This document shows, piece after piece, positions 51,160-63,688 of a stretch of DNA of 64,000 nt. The translations under genes and the position numbers were made by a program. Source of the DNA: Cyanoderma ruficeps (Eukaryota; Chordata; Aves; Passeriformes; Timaliidae); contig VZDJ01000623.1 of assembly GCA_008694505.1 (NCBI GenBank), forward strand, positions 19,215,754 through 19,279,753. Direction: 5' to 3'. A model generated the notes under the pieces. The model saw only the letters and a program-made list of their open reading frames with translations. It had not been told where the DNA came from and searched no databases. The first letter of the stretch is position 1. Each line of letters begins with the position of its first letter.

Positions 51160-54100
51160 AGTGAAGAGAGGCCTCTGAGGTGCTACCTCATCAGAAGGCC
51201 CTGCTGGATCACAACTCAACACCTGCATCTCTGCACCAAAGCCATGAAATACTCTGCAAAGTTACTTTGCATCTGCAAGCACTTTTGACATTATTATTAG
51301 GCTGTTTACAATTACAGTAAAGCAATACAGTCATGAGTGGGGTTAAGAGAAGGTGTTCTCAGGCCTGTCTTAACCCCAGAGTTTGCATGAAAGATACAAC
51401 TGGGGTTACACAAGGAATTTTTAGCAAAGTGTTTTTCTCAACACAGACAGTCATGGCTCCATCATGACTAAGCTCTGCTGGAGAAGGATTTTTATTTTGT
51501 CACCGTAGTCTGGGGGTCTGGAGTTCTTTCACTATGATTCTGTGCCTTCTGACCTTGCACGTGGTTAGAGATACAGTCTATACTACTGTCTCTTTGGTAT
51601 TTTGTTGATGCTCCCACAAGATGTGCTTTCAAAGCCTAATTTGAGCTCCATGCAATTTAAAGATGATGAAGTACAGATAATTTTAATCTTTACACCAATA
51701 ACCGATGGCAGTGCTACGTTCCCCTACACACTTTCCACCCTTCATTGGATTTAATTCCTAGTCAAGTGACACCTAGTTAAAAAAGCTCCAGCCTCTCACT
51801 GTTCGTCTCTTCTTTGTCTCTCTCTTTTTTTCCATCTCAGCCAAGTCGGTCATTTAAATATTGTCAGACAAAGGCAGGTAAATCTTTTTCTTCCGTCAGG
51901 CGGCGCAGACTACGTCCACTTGCCGATCCCATTCCACAGCCCAGGGCTTACCCCGCGCTGCCAAGAGCGGGCGCCAGCCAGCGAGCCCCAGGCTCTAACA
52001 CTTGCTAATCGCTCATGAATGCATGTCCAAAAAACCGTCTTGGAGAAAAGCAGAGGGTGGGGGCAAGGGCCAGGCAATGGGAGGATCCCCATCTCAACCC
52101 CTGACAGATTTGGAAACTGTCAGTACCATTTTTCCTACTCCTAGCCCTCCCTGTAACTAGACATTTGCATCACAGGTGATCTGCTCCTTTGCACACTTCC
52201 TGGGACTTACAAAAACCCAGATATCACATATTTGACACAGTGAGCTGCCTGAAAAGTATGTGCTAACTTGGAAGAATTTGGTTGTGGGATGTGTTAGAAG
52301 CACTCGAGAAAGCACGAGATTTATAGCCACCACTTCACTGTCCCACTTGAACTGAATGCCCTGGCAGCACTGGATTTGTAGGAAGCTATGCCTATGAGAA
52401 TGAGGAGGACAAAGAGCTCTCAGGACAGGGGGGAAAAAACCTGCTGTATAATTTCAAAGTTCGTAAGTGGTGTGTATTCAGAAAACAGAAGACAAAGTGC
52501 TTGATGTAGAGCAGCCTTTTGAGGAGAGTGGGGGAGGTGGTTCATGCCATGCACGGGACCTTGGAATAGTTAGAAACACAGGATTTGTCATTCCCCCCTT
52601 TAAGGTGGAAACAGCAGAAAGCATTTGAAGACAGCTCGGTCTGGGCTGCATGTTTTTAGTAAGAGGACTGCTAACTGAGCCTGTGGGAACAACCACATCA
52701 GGGATAGCATGGAGAGGAGAGGATTCGAGCAGAGAGGATGCTTGGAAGGTTTTTGCCTGACATGCACATCTTTCCATGTTCCCCAGGACTTTGCATAACC
52801 TTGGCTCCAAGCTGCCTGCCAGAAACTGCTCCATATTCCAGGTGATGGGCAGTGGTAGGGGATGCTTCTTGAGATGAGTGCTTACAGATGCATCACTCTG
52901 GCATCATGTGCATGGCAGGCATGGATGAAGGATGGGTAAAGAAAGAACAGACCTATCAAACCCTAGAAATCCCTGTTCTCACCGACCTGCTTCCCACCTG
53001 CTTTTTGACATGCAGATTTCTTGCCTTTTCAGGGAAGCCCTTGGCTTTGTGCCATGGGTGGCCTGTGCCAGTCTGCCCTGCACTGCTAACAAAGGGCCAC
53101 ATCACCCAGTAATTCTCAGGGCATTGAGAGACTGAGCTGTCAGGGGGAGGGAGGAGATTTGTCCTTTTCTCTACCTGCTCCCCTAAAGAGTCAAGAGAAA
53201 GAAAAACTGTATTTTAATATGAATGAGGGGCCTAATTTTTGTTATTCTTTCTTGATTCCCTTCCTTCTACAGTCTGTCATCTTGGGTCCAGACTGCAGGC
53301 TATGACCATGCTACAGGACACAGGCTGTCCAGAGCCAAGGGGTGGGCAAGTACTGAGGTCTGCAGGGCAAGAGTGTTTTCATACACCTAACTTGGGGAGT
53401 GTTCACTTACAACAAAAATAAAATAATAAAATTAAAGGTGCCTCCTTTGGGGGAAAGCTCAGACAAACAGAACACAAGGCAAGGATTTCTAGTTGCCTTC
53501 CCCAAGCACACACGTCGCTGCCAGAGGATGGTGGTCCCCAGGAAAACCTCCGAGGGGCAGTGGGGTTCTGGCCGCGGTTCCCTGTTCGCTGACACCGAGC
53601 CAGCGCCCTGCTGCCTCGCTGAGCACCACCAACGTGAGCAGAATGGCACAGCGACACGCTGTGGCACTTCACAACACCTACCAAAACACAGGCGACCCGA
53701 ATAACAGACAGCCGCAGGCGGCAGGAGAGCACCTAATCTATGTAAGATTTGAGACAATCTCTACCGCTACAACACTATCCTGTTGATGAAAATGAGTTTA
53801 GCGACGCTCTGAGGTAGGAAAACCCCAGCATTTCTGACCCAGTGGTGTGAGCCCAGCCTCCGTCTATGTAAACTGGTGGGTTTGCATCGCTTCAGAGGAA
53901 GCTTGAGCTCCAGCCCTCTGAAGGTAGTGGCCCTACTGAGGATAATGGGAGAGTGATCCTTGCAGGGGGAACTTCCTGGATGGAACACCTTGCAGCCACA
54001 GTACTATCTCACTGTGCTTTGACAAAGAGGCCAAGACTACTTTTGGACCTAAGCTTCTGTCTCTGCTGCTGAAGCACTACAGGAAGGGATTGTTAGAGCA

Positions 54101-55180
54101 CGCTACAGCCCAGTGAGTGGCTGCATTCCGTCCCATATACTTGATAGGAAAGATGTGTGCTAATGTCTTTACAATTTCATGGGTGAGGGTACGGGTGTCA
54201 AGAATAAGCCAACTTATTACTCACCTGACTAACGCTCCACAATATATAATGAGTACATAATGAGCTAAGAACTGAAAGAGAAAGGAATAGCCACAGAATG
54301 AAGGGAGAGGGGGACACAATCCAGGGTCAAACCCCAAATTGTTCCTGCTATTTGGGCCTGCTGGGAAAAACAGGATTAGACNCGGCTGCCTCTGCTCGCT
54401 TTGGGGCCAGAACTAGCGTCTGGCTCTAGCTCGGTATTTTCATCCCTCACATCCCATTATCATCTCTTCCTCCTACATTCCTAATATTCCTGACTGGATC
54501 TTGCCCGGATTCTGAGAAACGAAATCACTAATTAGGAGATGATCAAAAGAAAGCCCGGCAAGGACCTTTCCTTGCTGGCTCAGGGGACCAGCTGGGGCTC
54601 ATTTCTCATAATGACTCAAGATGGCAGGCAGAGATAAATTGAAATCAAGGCAGGTCTTTCTCTGTCAGGTCCCACAGGCGTTTAGCAGTGCAGCAGGTTA
54701 GTAGCTACACCCCTGCCCGTGTCCTGTTTCCTTGCACTGGTGGAGATGGGGAATTTGCTTGACGCATCACGTGCCCTCATTTGTACTTTTTCCAGGTGGT
54801 TTTCCAGGTTTTATAACTCCCGGGCTATGAGATCCTCCCGATAAGTTTTTAATTTCCTTAAAGTAAGCTGTAATAGCTGGGGGAGGAGAGTGGCAAGGAA
54901 AACCGTGTATTCTCCCCAAGAGGGCCCTGGACCCTAACTTTCAATCCTTAAGATCTGCAAAGCTCTTTTACAGCTGCGGTGCTCTTATCTCCTCTTGAAT
55001 CTGAACCAGTGACTCTCATCCCTGCCCGCTGTGCAGCAAAAGTAATTATTCTTTTTATTTTTGTTTTAATATATCACTTTTTAAAAAAAGTCTTAAATGG
55101 CGGGGGAAAGAAGCTTGGAAAATATGCAGAGCAGGACTGTCTGAATAAGCCTGGCTTTCTCCGAGCCCTCTTTGCCGCCA
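51160..55180. other. NANOG: Intergenic upstream of NANOG; no gene recognised
   Basis: This probably includes distal NANOG regulatory DNA. GC-rich stretches at about 51890-52000 and 53510-53720 have open frames on both strands with no domain. An N lies at 54382. Enhancers cannot be identified by eye. Confidence 0.4.
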
Positions 55181-55189
55181 TACAGACAC

Positions 55190-56170
55190 TGCTCTGTAGG
55201 GCCATCGCCCCTGCTCCCCGTCGAGATTCACTGGCGGGGAGGTGGAGGTGTTATCTCTTTGCAATGATGGTTGCGATCTGCAATGCAGACGCACAAAGTC
55301 TCCGCATGCCCCGCGGCCGCCTCCGGGGCCATTCTTTCTGCCCGGGCAGGGACAGAGGAGGAGACCCAGTGTGAAATGTGCGGGTGGGGTGCCCGCGAAG
55401 CTCTGCCCAACTCATCCGATCACACTGCTCAGACCTGCTGCCCCGAGGGGCGAGCAAGGACTTCCCTCCCACGCCCCAGCAGGGAGGGAGGCACTCATCC
55501 CCGCCGAGGCACCTACGAGCTAAGTTGGCAAGCGCAGCTCGGTGTCCCAGCCCTCCCCCGGTCACTGGATACCCTCGAAGTCCCTTCCCCCCCAATCAAC
55601 CAACTTTTAACATGACAATGGCCGTGACAATACCCTGCAGCCAAGGCCAGGCTGGAGAGGACTTAAAGCATTCCCCCCCATCTCCCCGCAAAGGGTTCCC
55701 TGTCCGCAGCCTGCCGGCAGTGTCGACGATCACATCGCCTCATGCTCGGGGCTGGGGGACCCGGTCCAGCCATGAGCGCCCACCTTGCCACACCGCCCTA
55801 CGTGCCCTACCCCGGCTCGGCCACGTGTGGGGACTACTACTGGTTCTCCGCAGGCAGCATGGACAGCGTGCCCGCCGAGGAGCCTCCGACGCCGGACGCG
55901 CTCTCCCTGCCCGCGGCCAAGACGCCCAGTCCATCAGGTACGCGATCGGGCTGCCCTGGGCTGGGAGTGGCCGTGTGCCTCGGGGCTGGGAAGCGATGGC
56001 GAGGCCGCGGTGGCCGCGGCTCCGTGGGCCGCTCGGCGGGGAGGGGCGGCGGTGCCGGCGTGGCCGCTGTGCCCAGACGGGACGGGCTAAAGGGCTGAAC
56101 AGAGGCGGCCTGTGCCCCACCTCCCCGCGCTGCGATGCTCACGGCTGCGGAGCCCCCCTGCGAGTCCCCA
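55190..56170 (+). promoter_or_regulatory. NANOG: NANOG promoter-associated CpG island
   Basis: CpG-dense DNA (for example CCGCGGCCGCCTCCGG at 55312-55327) spans the 5' flank, exon 1 and the start of intron 1. TATA was not found, consistent with a CpG-type promoter. I did not find a convincing composite OCT4-SOX2 site; a TTTGCAATGATGG-like stretch at about 55258 is at best weak. Confidence 0.65.
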
Positions 56171-57867
56171 GGGCACCCGCGATCTTCAAGTCTCCCGAGA
56201 AGCTGGTCTTCTGAGGTTTTTGAGTTTTCCCTGCATTACTTTGCTCACCCCAGTTCTCTTTTTCTCCTCAGTTGACTCTCCAGCTTCCTCCAACTCGGGG
56301 ACACTCACGCAGTACTACACCCCCGACTCCGCCACTAGCCCCACCGCAGCAGGGAGCCCGTCTCCCCGCTCCTCTCTGCCGAAAGTCAAGGCGCAAGGCA
56401 AGGATGTGGTGAAGACCAAGAGCCGTACAGCCTTCTCGCAGGACCAGCTGAAAGCCCTGCACCAGCGCTTCCAGAGCCAGAAGTACCTCAGCCCCCAGCA
56501 GATCCGGGAGCTGGCTGCTGCCCTCGAGCTCACCTACAAGCAGGTGAACATTATGCTCTGAGCAGAGCTGAATTTTTTTTTTTTTTTTTTTTNGTTTTTG
56601 TTTTTCTTGGACCCAGAGATAAGTTTCTTCCATTATCTAAGTGCTACTGCTTAGGTGAGAGCAGAGGGTGTGAAAAATTATGACTCAAGTCTTCTTATGT
56701 TTGGTTCCAGCACTATCCACCTACTCGGTGCAGGTGTTTGAAAGGGCCTGCAGAGCAACAAAGCAGGGCAATGCAGGGCCAGGTTACTGATCTGTAGGGA
56801 CATGTGCTGTCTCCGAATGTAGGAAGATGCACTGCTACGCAAGTGGCCTTTCCTAGTTGGAGTGGCACCGTGGTCTCTCCCTAGAGAAGAGGGTCTTTGC
56901 TCCCCCAAGTCAATCAGAAACTGAATTGTAGCAAAAATAAGGGTGTTGTAGTAACCTGGTAAAAATTAATTTCTAATTTCGTATGTCCTTTCTGCATCAC
57001 TTAAGGTGAAAACGTGGTTTCAGAATCAACGGATGAAATTTAAGCGTTGCCAAAAGGAGAGTCAGTGGGTGGATAACGGGATGTATCTACCACAGGTGAG
57101 TAAATTTCCCCATCACCACTAGTCATGGCTCCTCCAGTCTGTGGGGAGGACTCCTCTTAATTCAAACTATGCTCAGGACTCAATATTACCAAGCCAGTTG
57201 TATTTCTCATAATAGGGCTTACAGTGGTATCTCTTTTAAGTTGGTTTCCCCCCCAGCGTGGTGTTCCTAGACACGTTAAGCTGGAGATTACAAACGGAAG
57301 TGCCGGTCATCTCTGCTATTACTGGTCTATTGGGAGGACAGTGGGCGTGATGAAAAAGGCGCTATTGTTCGGCTTGGAGGAGGGGCTGGGGGAGAAAAGA
57401 GGACCCATCGAAAAGAATGGGCCCTTGGTGTGGTTCTGCACTGCTGAACGACTTTCTTTGTCTCCTAGAATGGGGTTCATCAGCCTGCATATCTGGATTT
57501 CGCACCCACGTTTCACCAGGTCTTCCCTGTCGGCGGCGGCAGGAATTTTCAGGCTGCGCCCAATGTGCACCAGGCTTACGGCAATGGGCAGAACCTGTAC
57601 TCATTCATGTCTGCGGAGGATGAGGGGCTCTTTGGAAAAAGTGGGGCAAGCTCCAATACCCAGCAAACCATGGGTTTATTAAGCCAGCAAATGAACTTTT
57701 ATCACAGCTACTTTGACAATATAGATTATGTCAGCGTAGAAGATGCCTTCCACTTCCAGAACACCTCTGACACTGACACACCACTTTCTAGCTCTCCAAT
57801 ACAGAATCAATGCCAGTTACCTTGGCATCCCATGGGGACCCAGAGTTGGTATGAGTCTCAGGTCTGA
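55772..57867 (+). CDS. NANOG: NANOG homeobox transcription factor, four exons
   Basis: NANOG is a nuclear homeodomain factor that sustains pluripotency and avian germ cells, acting with OCT4/PouV and SOX2. Exons are 55772-55937, 56272-56543, 57006-57095 and 57469-57867, all GT-AG. They total 927 nt, 308 residues plus stop (chicken NANOG is 309 aa). The protein starts MSAHLATPPY. A Ser/Pro/Thr-rich region precedes the homeodomain at residues about 102-161. That domain contains RTAFSQDQLKALHQRFQSQ, KYLSPQQIRELAAALELTY and recognition helix VKTWFQNQRMKFKR split across exons 2 and 3, as in NANOG. The C-terminal region has Gln/Asn/Tyr-rich transactivation text, including LLSQQMNFYHSYF. I chose ATG 55772 for its chicken-like N-terminus and purine at -3; an in-frame ATG ten codons upstream (55742) is possible. 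No breaks are seen. Confidence 0.96.
56572..56615. repeat. Poly-T tract with N in NANOG intron 2
   Basis: A run of about 20 T, one N, then T-rich sequence. It starts about 30 bp after the exon 2 donor, and the N marks uncertain tract length. Confidence 0.9.
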
Positions 57868-58440
57868 GTACTTTTTTTTCCCTCCCATCTCTTGTGTGTT
57901 CACCCATGGGATTTCCAGGGTTTTGACTCAGGGATAGATGTCCCATTCGTTTTCTTGCCCCTCCTCCACTACTGCTCTTTTTAAGTACTGGAGGGGCTCA
58001 GCACTCTGCTGTCTGGGGCTAGTTTCCTGTTTAAGTGTGCCTGTCTGTTCATAGCTAACCCTTGGCAAAGATGCTTTGGGTGTCGATGAGATTGAACCTC
58101 ATTCACTGAGGCCAGTGTGCAATGTTACAGCTGTGAACAGCAGAGTTGTTAAGGTCTATTTGTTGTTCAAGTTTCACCTTCTTTGCTGCCTTTCTAGCAG
58201 GTGATCTCTGATCCTTGCCCTTCGTGTTTTGCAGCAGAGCTTTCCCTGCAAAGGAGGTGACTATTTGTTGTTGCAGAAGTTTTTCATAAAGTTTGTTTTT
58301 TGCAGTGTTACCAAGCATGTTTTATGTTATGTCCCAGTTGTGTTTTATTGCTTTTTCTGGTTAATGTTCAGTGTTCTTAATGTTAATGTTCAGTGTTCTT
58401 AATGTTCTTACAAAGTTGTTTGAATTGAAAATAAATTACT
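57868..58440 (+). other. NANOG: NANOG 3'UTR
   Basis: About 560 bp from the stop to AATAAA at 58430-58435. It ends with a short imperfect duplication (ttaatgttcagtgttcttaa, about 58360-58405). Confidence 0.65.
58430..58435 (+). terminator. NANOG: NANOG polyadenylation signal
   Basis: AATAAA about 560 bp past the stop, with a T/G-rich element (ttttaatgttgtgacg) just downstream. It is the first good signal after the gene. Confidence 0.65.
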
Positions 58441-61400
58441 CTATTTTAATGTTGTGACGATTCTGTATTGAAGAAGGAGGATGGAGCAAAAGAAAGTGTC
58501 CTAGATATTGTGTGGCCCTCCTGCAGGTGCTCCAGGTCACAACTGGACATCTGGAATCCCGCGTAATTAAATAATGCAGGTCTGTGGTGGTTCTTGTACT
58601 GACCTCAAATGGCAGCAAGTCTGCGAGTAAGTAACTGAATCCCCTGCCTCCAGCACTGAAACAAAACCAGAACCAAGGTGCTATTTACTCCAAAGTAGCA
58701 GAAATTGTGTTTGGGTTTAATCCCAGGTTCTTTAAAGTACACTACACCACTGAAGTCCTTCATCTGTGCAAAAGGTGTAATTCAAGGGTTACTCCCACCG
58801 AGCACAATTATCTAAACTGGCAGCTGACTGCTCGGGCTCCAAGTGTTACAGGTCCTTTGCTGAACAGAACCTGCTTGTGTGCTTGCAAAAGCATATCCCC
58901 TCTTTCCTTTTGCAACGCTGCAATCTTCTGCTTCTGAGGTAAGGTACAAGAAGGAGAGAGGAGCTGAGGCTTGAGCCGGTGTAGAGTGGGACAAAAGAAT
59001 GAGTCACGTGTGTGGGCTGCCACCCTTCAAACAGCAGAAGAAGTCTGGCCCGGAAGAAGGGGAAATGCCAGGTTCATGAGGTTTCCTGTATTGCAGAACA
59101 AGAGATCCTTTCCAATCCGGATGGGAGATTCATATCCCAATAGCAGTGTGTATGAATTCTGGGTAATTCTCTAGCAATAGTATTAATTTCAACAATTGAC
59201 TTGAAAAAATAAAACTGAACCATATAAACCACCTATAAAAGTCGTACATACTATGCCTTGTTTTTCAGGTTTGAGATTAGCACCTTATGTTTTGGGGGTT
59301 CTTTTAAGATGCGATTCTTAAAGAAGTAAGGTATACAGATCTTTGCAGAACAATTGCAGAGGATGCCTGCTGCAGTTTACCTGTGCAGCTTGGTATGTTT
59401 TGTTTCCATGTGTCTGCTGCAAGGGTAAAGAAACAGCCAGAACTCTGCTGGCAGAGAACTTCTGCTTGTACTTCTGCAGAAACAGATATTGTTGCTAAAA
59501 CAGCCCTGGGGCTGAGACTGATTGCTCTGCACGTTGTGTTTTGTGTTAATCCATGTACTGGGAGAGTGTTCTGTGAAAATTGAGTGTTCCCTCATGGCTG
59601 TGTTATTCCCCTGGTTGCTCAGCCTGAGTTGTGTGCAGGTTTGGCAAGCACATGTGGCTGGAGGGAACATGTGGAGCAGCTGTTGCTGGAGTTTTGGAAG
59701 ATGGGCTGGAAAGGGCACCTAGTTGCTCAGGAAGTGTTTCTAGAGCCTGTGGAATTAGAAAACAGGACTCTGCCTTTCCACAGAGCAGGTAATCTCTTCT
59801 ATTACCTTCATATGCCTGAAACATATCACCATGTGAAACATCTGCACAAGTAACTGGGCACTGCTACCAAAACTGATGGAGATGCAGGTGCCTCCAGCCT
59901 CATACTTGCAGAAGTGCAGTATCAGTTCCTTAAAGGAAGTAAGTGTATGCCAACAAAAGCTCTTTCTGCTAGGATGCATTACACCTCTATTAGGACTGCT
60001 GCTTCTCATGACTGCTGTGTAACAGTGATTTCTGCACAGTGCAAATATGATTTGCCTTGCCAGCAAATCTTTTTAGGATCAAGCTGTAAGATGATTTAGA
60101 CCTATTTATATGTGTTACAGCTTGTGGGAATACACTCCACATTTACAATATCTGCAGTGACAAAAATGCTGCAGGTGTAGTTCCAGTGATGCACAGACTC
60201 CCACCTAAACAGAAGAAATTTGGTCTGGTATATATTACGTAGATCAGGATTTTACTCTATAGTTCACTGGGTTCCAGCTGTCCCACAGGGAAAATACCAA
60301 GCAGGTAGAGCTGTGCAAGCAACCTCATTCCATGCTCTCCATGTCAGTGTGGCCTGCAGGGGTATTACAAACTACATGTTTCTTTTGAGTGATCCATGAG
60401 CAAGGGCTCACAGCCCCAGTTGTCTCTCCAGTGCAGAGGAAAGTAATGATCTTTGCTTTAATAGGCTCTTCCCTACAGGCATATGTAAACATATTTAGTT
60501 ATCTAACTGCAGCACATGACTGGAAGGCTGAGCTAACAGGGTTTCAGAAATTTTCAGTCAAGCATTGCCACACGTGTCTTGCCTGGCCCGTCATCAGAGG
60601 GCAGCAGCATATTGGCTGATAATGAATACTCATGAAGCATGAATGACTCTAATTCATAACATTTGGACATTAAAATAAAAGGGAAAAAAAAAACCCCAAA
60701 CAAACTTAAAAAAACTCCAAACCAACAACAAAAAACAAAAACCCCAAGAAGCCACAATCCCAAGTCTTTTCCTACCTGCCTACCTGTGAGGGCTGTGTAA
60801 TCTTCATGCTGTCCAAAGTTTTGAGGAGTACCCTCAAGTCATATCTGGGAATCTTTCATAACCAGGCTAGAATTGATTTCTCGTACTTGACAAAAGTCCA
60901 TCTGTTGTCTAGCAGATGGAGAGTGTCCAAACCATTAAATCTTACAAATTATGCCATTGAGACGTCTGCTTTGGGTGAGCCCCAAGATCCAGCTAAGTCA
61001 CTGCTTAGGCACTAGAGAAAGGCCAGAAAAGAAACCAAGTCCCCAGTGTCCCTCTGGCTGGCTGAGGCTGAGGGACTCCCTCTAACAGAAGCTGCATTCC
61101 TGCTGTTTTTACACAGGACATTGGGAATGCAGCTTCTGATACAGCAGACATCAATGATCTCCCTTCCTGGAAGCTGCTCACTTGCCTGTTGCAATTGCTG
61201 CAGGCTTTTGGACTCCACCTGTAGCAATAAGGTCTGTCTTTGAATGATGACCTCTGAAAGATTGTGTCTGAGGAGACTGCAAGACTTGGTCATGTTTGTT
61301 AGCACTACTTTGCTGAAACTCAGCAGCAGGGAGATCACAGCTGCTCCTCTTACAGGCAGCAGCTTTCTGCAAGCCAGTCCCAGAGCCTCCACAGCAAAAC

Positions 61401-61810
61401 CCTGCCTGTCCTAAAGCATCTCCGAAGGAGCAGAGCATGACATGTGACTCCTTTTCCAGAGAAGTATTAGTGAGGGCCACCCGCACGCTCAACTTCTTTC
61501 ACCTACAGCAGCCCTTGATGGGTTGGCATGGAAAGGTTTTAGGTTACATTCAGGTAAGTAAACAGAACTGTTAGCTTAAGAGGAATTGAAACGCATCTTC
61601 ATTCTAGTATGAGAGCCCTGACAATTGCTGCTATTGTAATCCACCCTCCGATGTTAGCCAGCACCTTTTCACTCGACTTAATTGCTCCCCACCCCTCTGA
61701 TGGTTTCAAGAACAATCTTGCCCATCCTTAGCCCCTTGCTGGTTGTAGGGGAAGGGGTGGGGCCTGTGCCAAGATTATATGACTCACCATTCAAAAGGCC
61801 TTATCTTTCC
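58441..61810. other. Intergenic between NANOG and the NANOG-like copy; no gene recognised
   Basis: Small frames only, none with a domain. An A/C-rich low-complexity tract lies at 60680-60748. Confidence 0.45.
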
Positions 61811-61811
61811 C

Positions 61812-62390
61812 CAAATCACGCTGGCCACATACTGTGGTTCAATGCCAGGCAGCCAATAAGCACCATGCAGCCACTCAACTTGATCAGACTAAAAGTGAGA
61901 AAACTCGTGGACTGAGATAAAAACAATTTAATAGGTAAAGCAAAAGCTGCACACACAAACGAAGCAAAACAAGGAATTAATTCATCCCTTCCCATAGGCA
62001 GGCCACCTCCAGGACAACAGAGCCCCATCCTGTGTAATGATTCCTTAGAAAGAAACGTTATCACCCTGGATGTCACCCTCTTTCTCCCCTCAGCTTTCTG
62101 CTCCGACCCCAAAGCCATATGGTATGGAATATCCATTTGGTCAGTTGGGGTCAGGCTGTGACCAGCTCTGTCTCCTCCTAACTCCTTGTGCACCCCCAGC
62201 CTTCTTGCTGTCAGGGAGATAAGAGAAGCAGAAAAGGCCTTGACACTGTCCAAGCCCTGCTCAGCAGCAATGAAAACATCTCTGTATTATCAACTCCATT
62301 CTCAGCACAAATCCCAAACATAGCCCCATCCTAGATACTGCGAAGAAAATTAACGAACACAGCCAAAGTCAACACACCATACAGTTTACA
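61812..62390 (-). mobile_element. Avian ERVL-type LTR, minus strand
   Basis: The plus strand carries the antisense of a very characteristic bird ERVL LTR: ggcagccaataagcaccatg, then aaaagtgagaaaactcgtgg, a gcaaaacaaggaattaattc stretch, tatggtatggaatatccatt and tgcacccccagccttcttgc. Read on the minus strand it ends with an ATTAAA-type polyA signal and a T-rich tail. No internal genes adjoin, so it is a solo LTR. Edges are approximate. Confidence 0.85.
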
Positions 62391-63688
62391 GCAGAGTCAG
62401 AAAGTGTCTGCATGAGGGAGTGGGAGATGGAACAAACAGCAGTAAGGTACAGGGACATAAATCAGCTTTGCCAGTAGAAGACCGTGCCTCTTATTACTCC
62501 AGTCACAGAAATCACTGCCTTCATTTTATGCTCTTTTTTTAAACCATGGCAGCTATTTCACTGCGTTAAGAGGAATTCGTTGTCATCAAAGAGTGACAGA
62601 AAAAGAGTCATAGAAAACCTGTTGCTCAGGGAACTGGAGGTCTGTTATTACATACACTTAGGACACACGTCTGGTTTTAGGTACTTAAACACACATAGTC
62701 AAGACATTTCACATTAGAAATTACAGTATCTCCATGACAGCCCCTGTATTCAATATTGCTGGATAGGGAAAATTCTTAAGGTGGGTGATAGTGATTTACC
62801 TGTTTCTTTGACTCGAGATATCTGGCATTGCCAAGAGCCATGAAGCTGATCCACTAACACAGAAAAATCTCTGTTTATAGTTTCAGCATCAAATAACAAT
62901 GGCATACGGTTGCTATGACTATTTATGTTCCATCTGGTTTTTATATTGCAACGCTGTATTGCAGTGGGAAAAAAGAGAGACATAAAAATACATAATGCAT
63001 CTTAAAAAATACTCTTTTTTTATTTGTCAAATTGAAGGCACTGTTAGGTTTTCTCAAAGGGAGGCACAGAGAGATACAGACTAGAAGGAAAGGCTTATAA
63101 GATCATCTTACCAGCCTTTCTGCAAGCTACTTGTCACATCTCCCTTCATTAGTCACTTCATCACTTCACCTCATGGCTGATATACACAACTGATGGTTTA
63201 CACTTCAGATGGATAACTGGCATGTGGCAATAACTTCTCCAACTTCAGTTCAAGGTACATAGCCAACACCTCTCCATACAGCCCCTGGCTTCATGTGTTA
63301 TGTACACACAACTGTACAAGTGATACCTAGAAGTGAGATCCCCCAAAGGAATCTGTGCTTCCCCTTAGACAAGCTACAAGATCCATGATTAAGGAGATCC
63401 AGGGCATAAGCTGGGCAGCCAGATCGTGGGCTTTGCTATAAGGGAGGTTGGTCATCTGTGCCAATCAAGGAAGCAATGTGAGTGTGCACATGTACGGGCA
63501 CAGAAACGAAGGCTCTGTGTGTGTGTACCTGGGCAAACGGGTCTCTGCACAGCTCAAGGCACACATTGGGATGCCAAACAGGTTCTAGCTACGAGGAGTT
63601 CCTGAGGTGGACAGCACACGAATAACAAAGGGAGAGAAGAGAATAAGATTTGATTCCTGGCTGCCCAAGTACCCCACATCCACAGTGC
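62391..63688. other. Downstream flank of the NANOG-like copy; nothing supportable
   Basis: This would include that gene's 3'UTR on the minus strand. No clean polyA signal is singled out, and no other gene or named repeat is seen. Confidence 0.4.

Noticed and set aside
55258..55272. OCT4-SOX2-like site in the NANOG 5' flank (TTTGCAATGATGG).
   Set aside because: It lacks the ATGCAAAT and CATTGT arrangement of the known composite element and is a weak match.
55378..56214. 278-codon open frame overlapping NANOG exon 1 and intron 1.
   Set aside because: It is in a different frame from NANOG, in a CpG island where stops are rare, and has Arg/Pro-rich low-complexity content with no domain.
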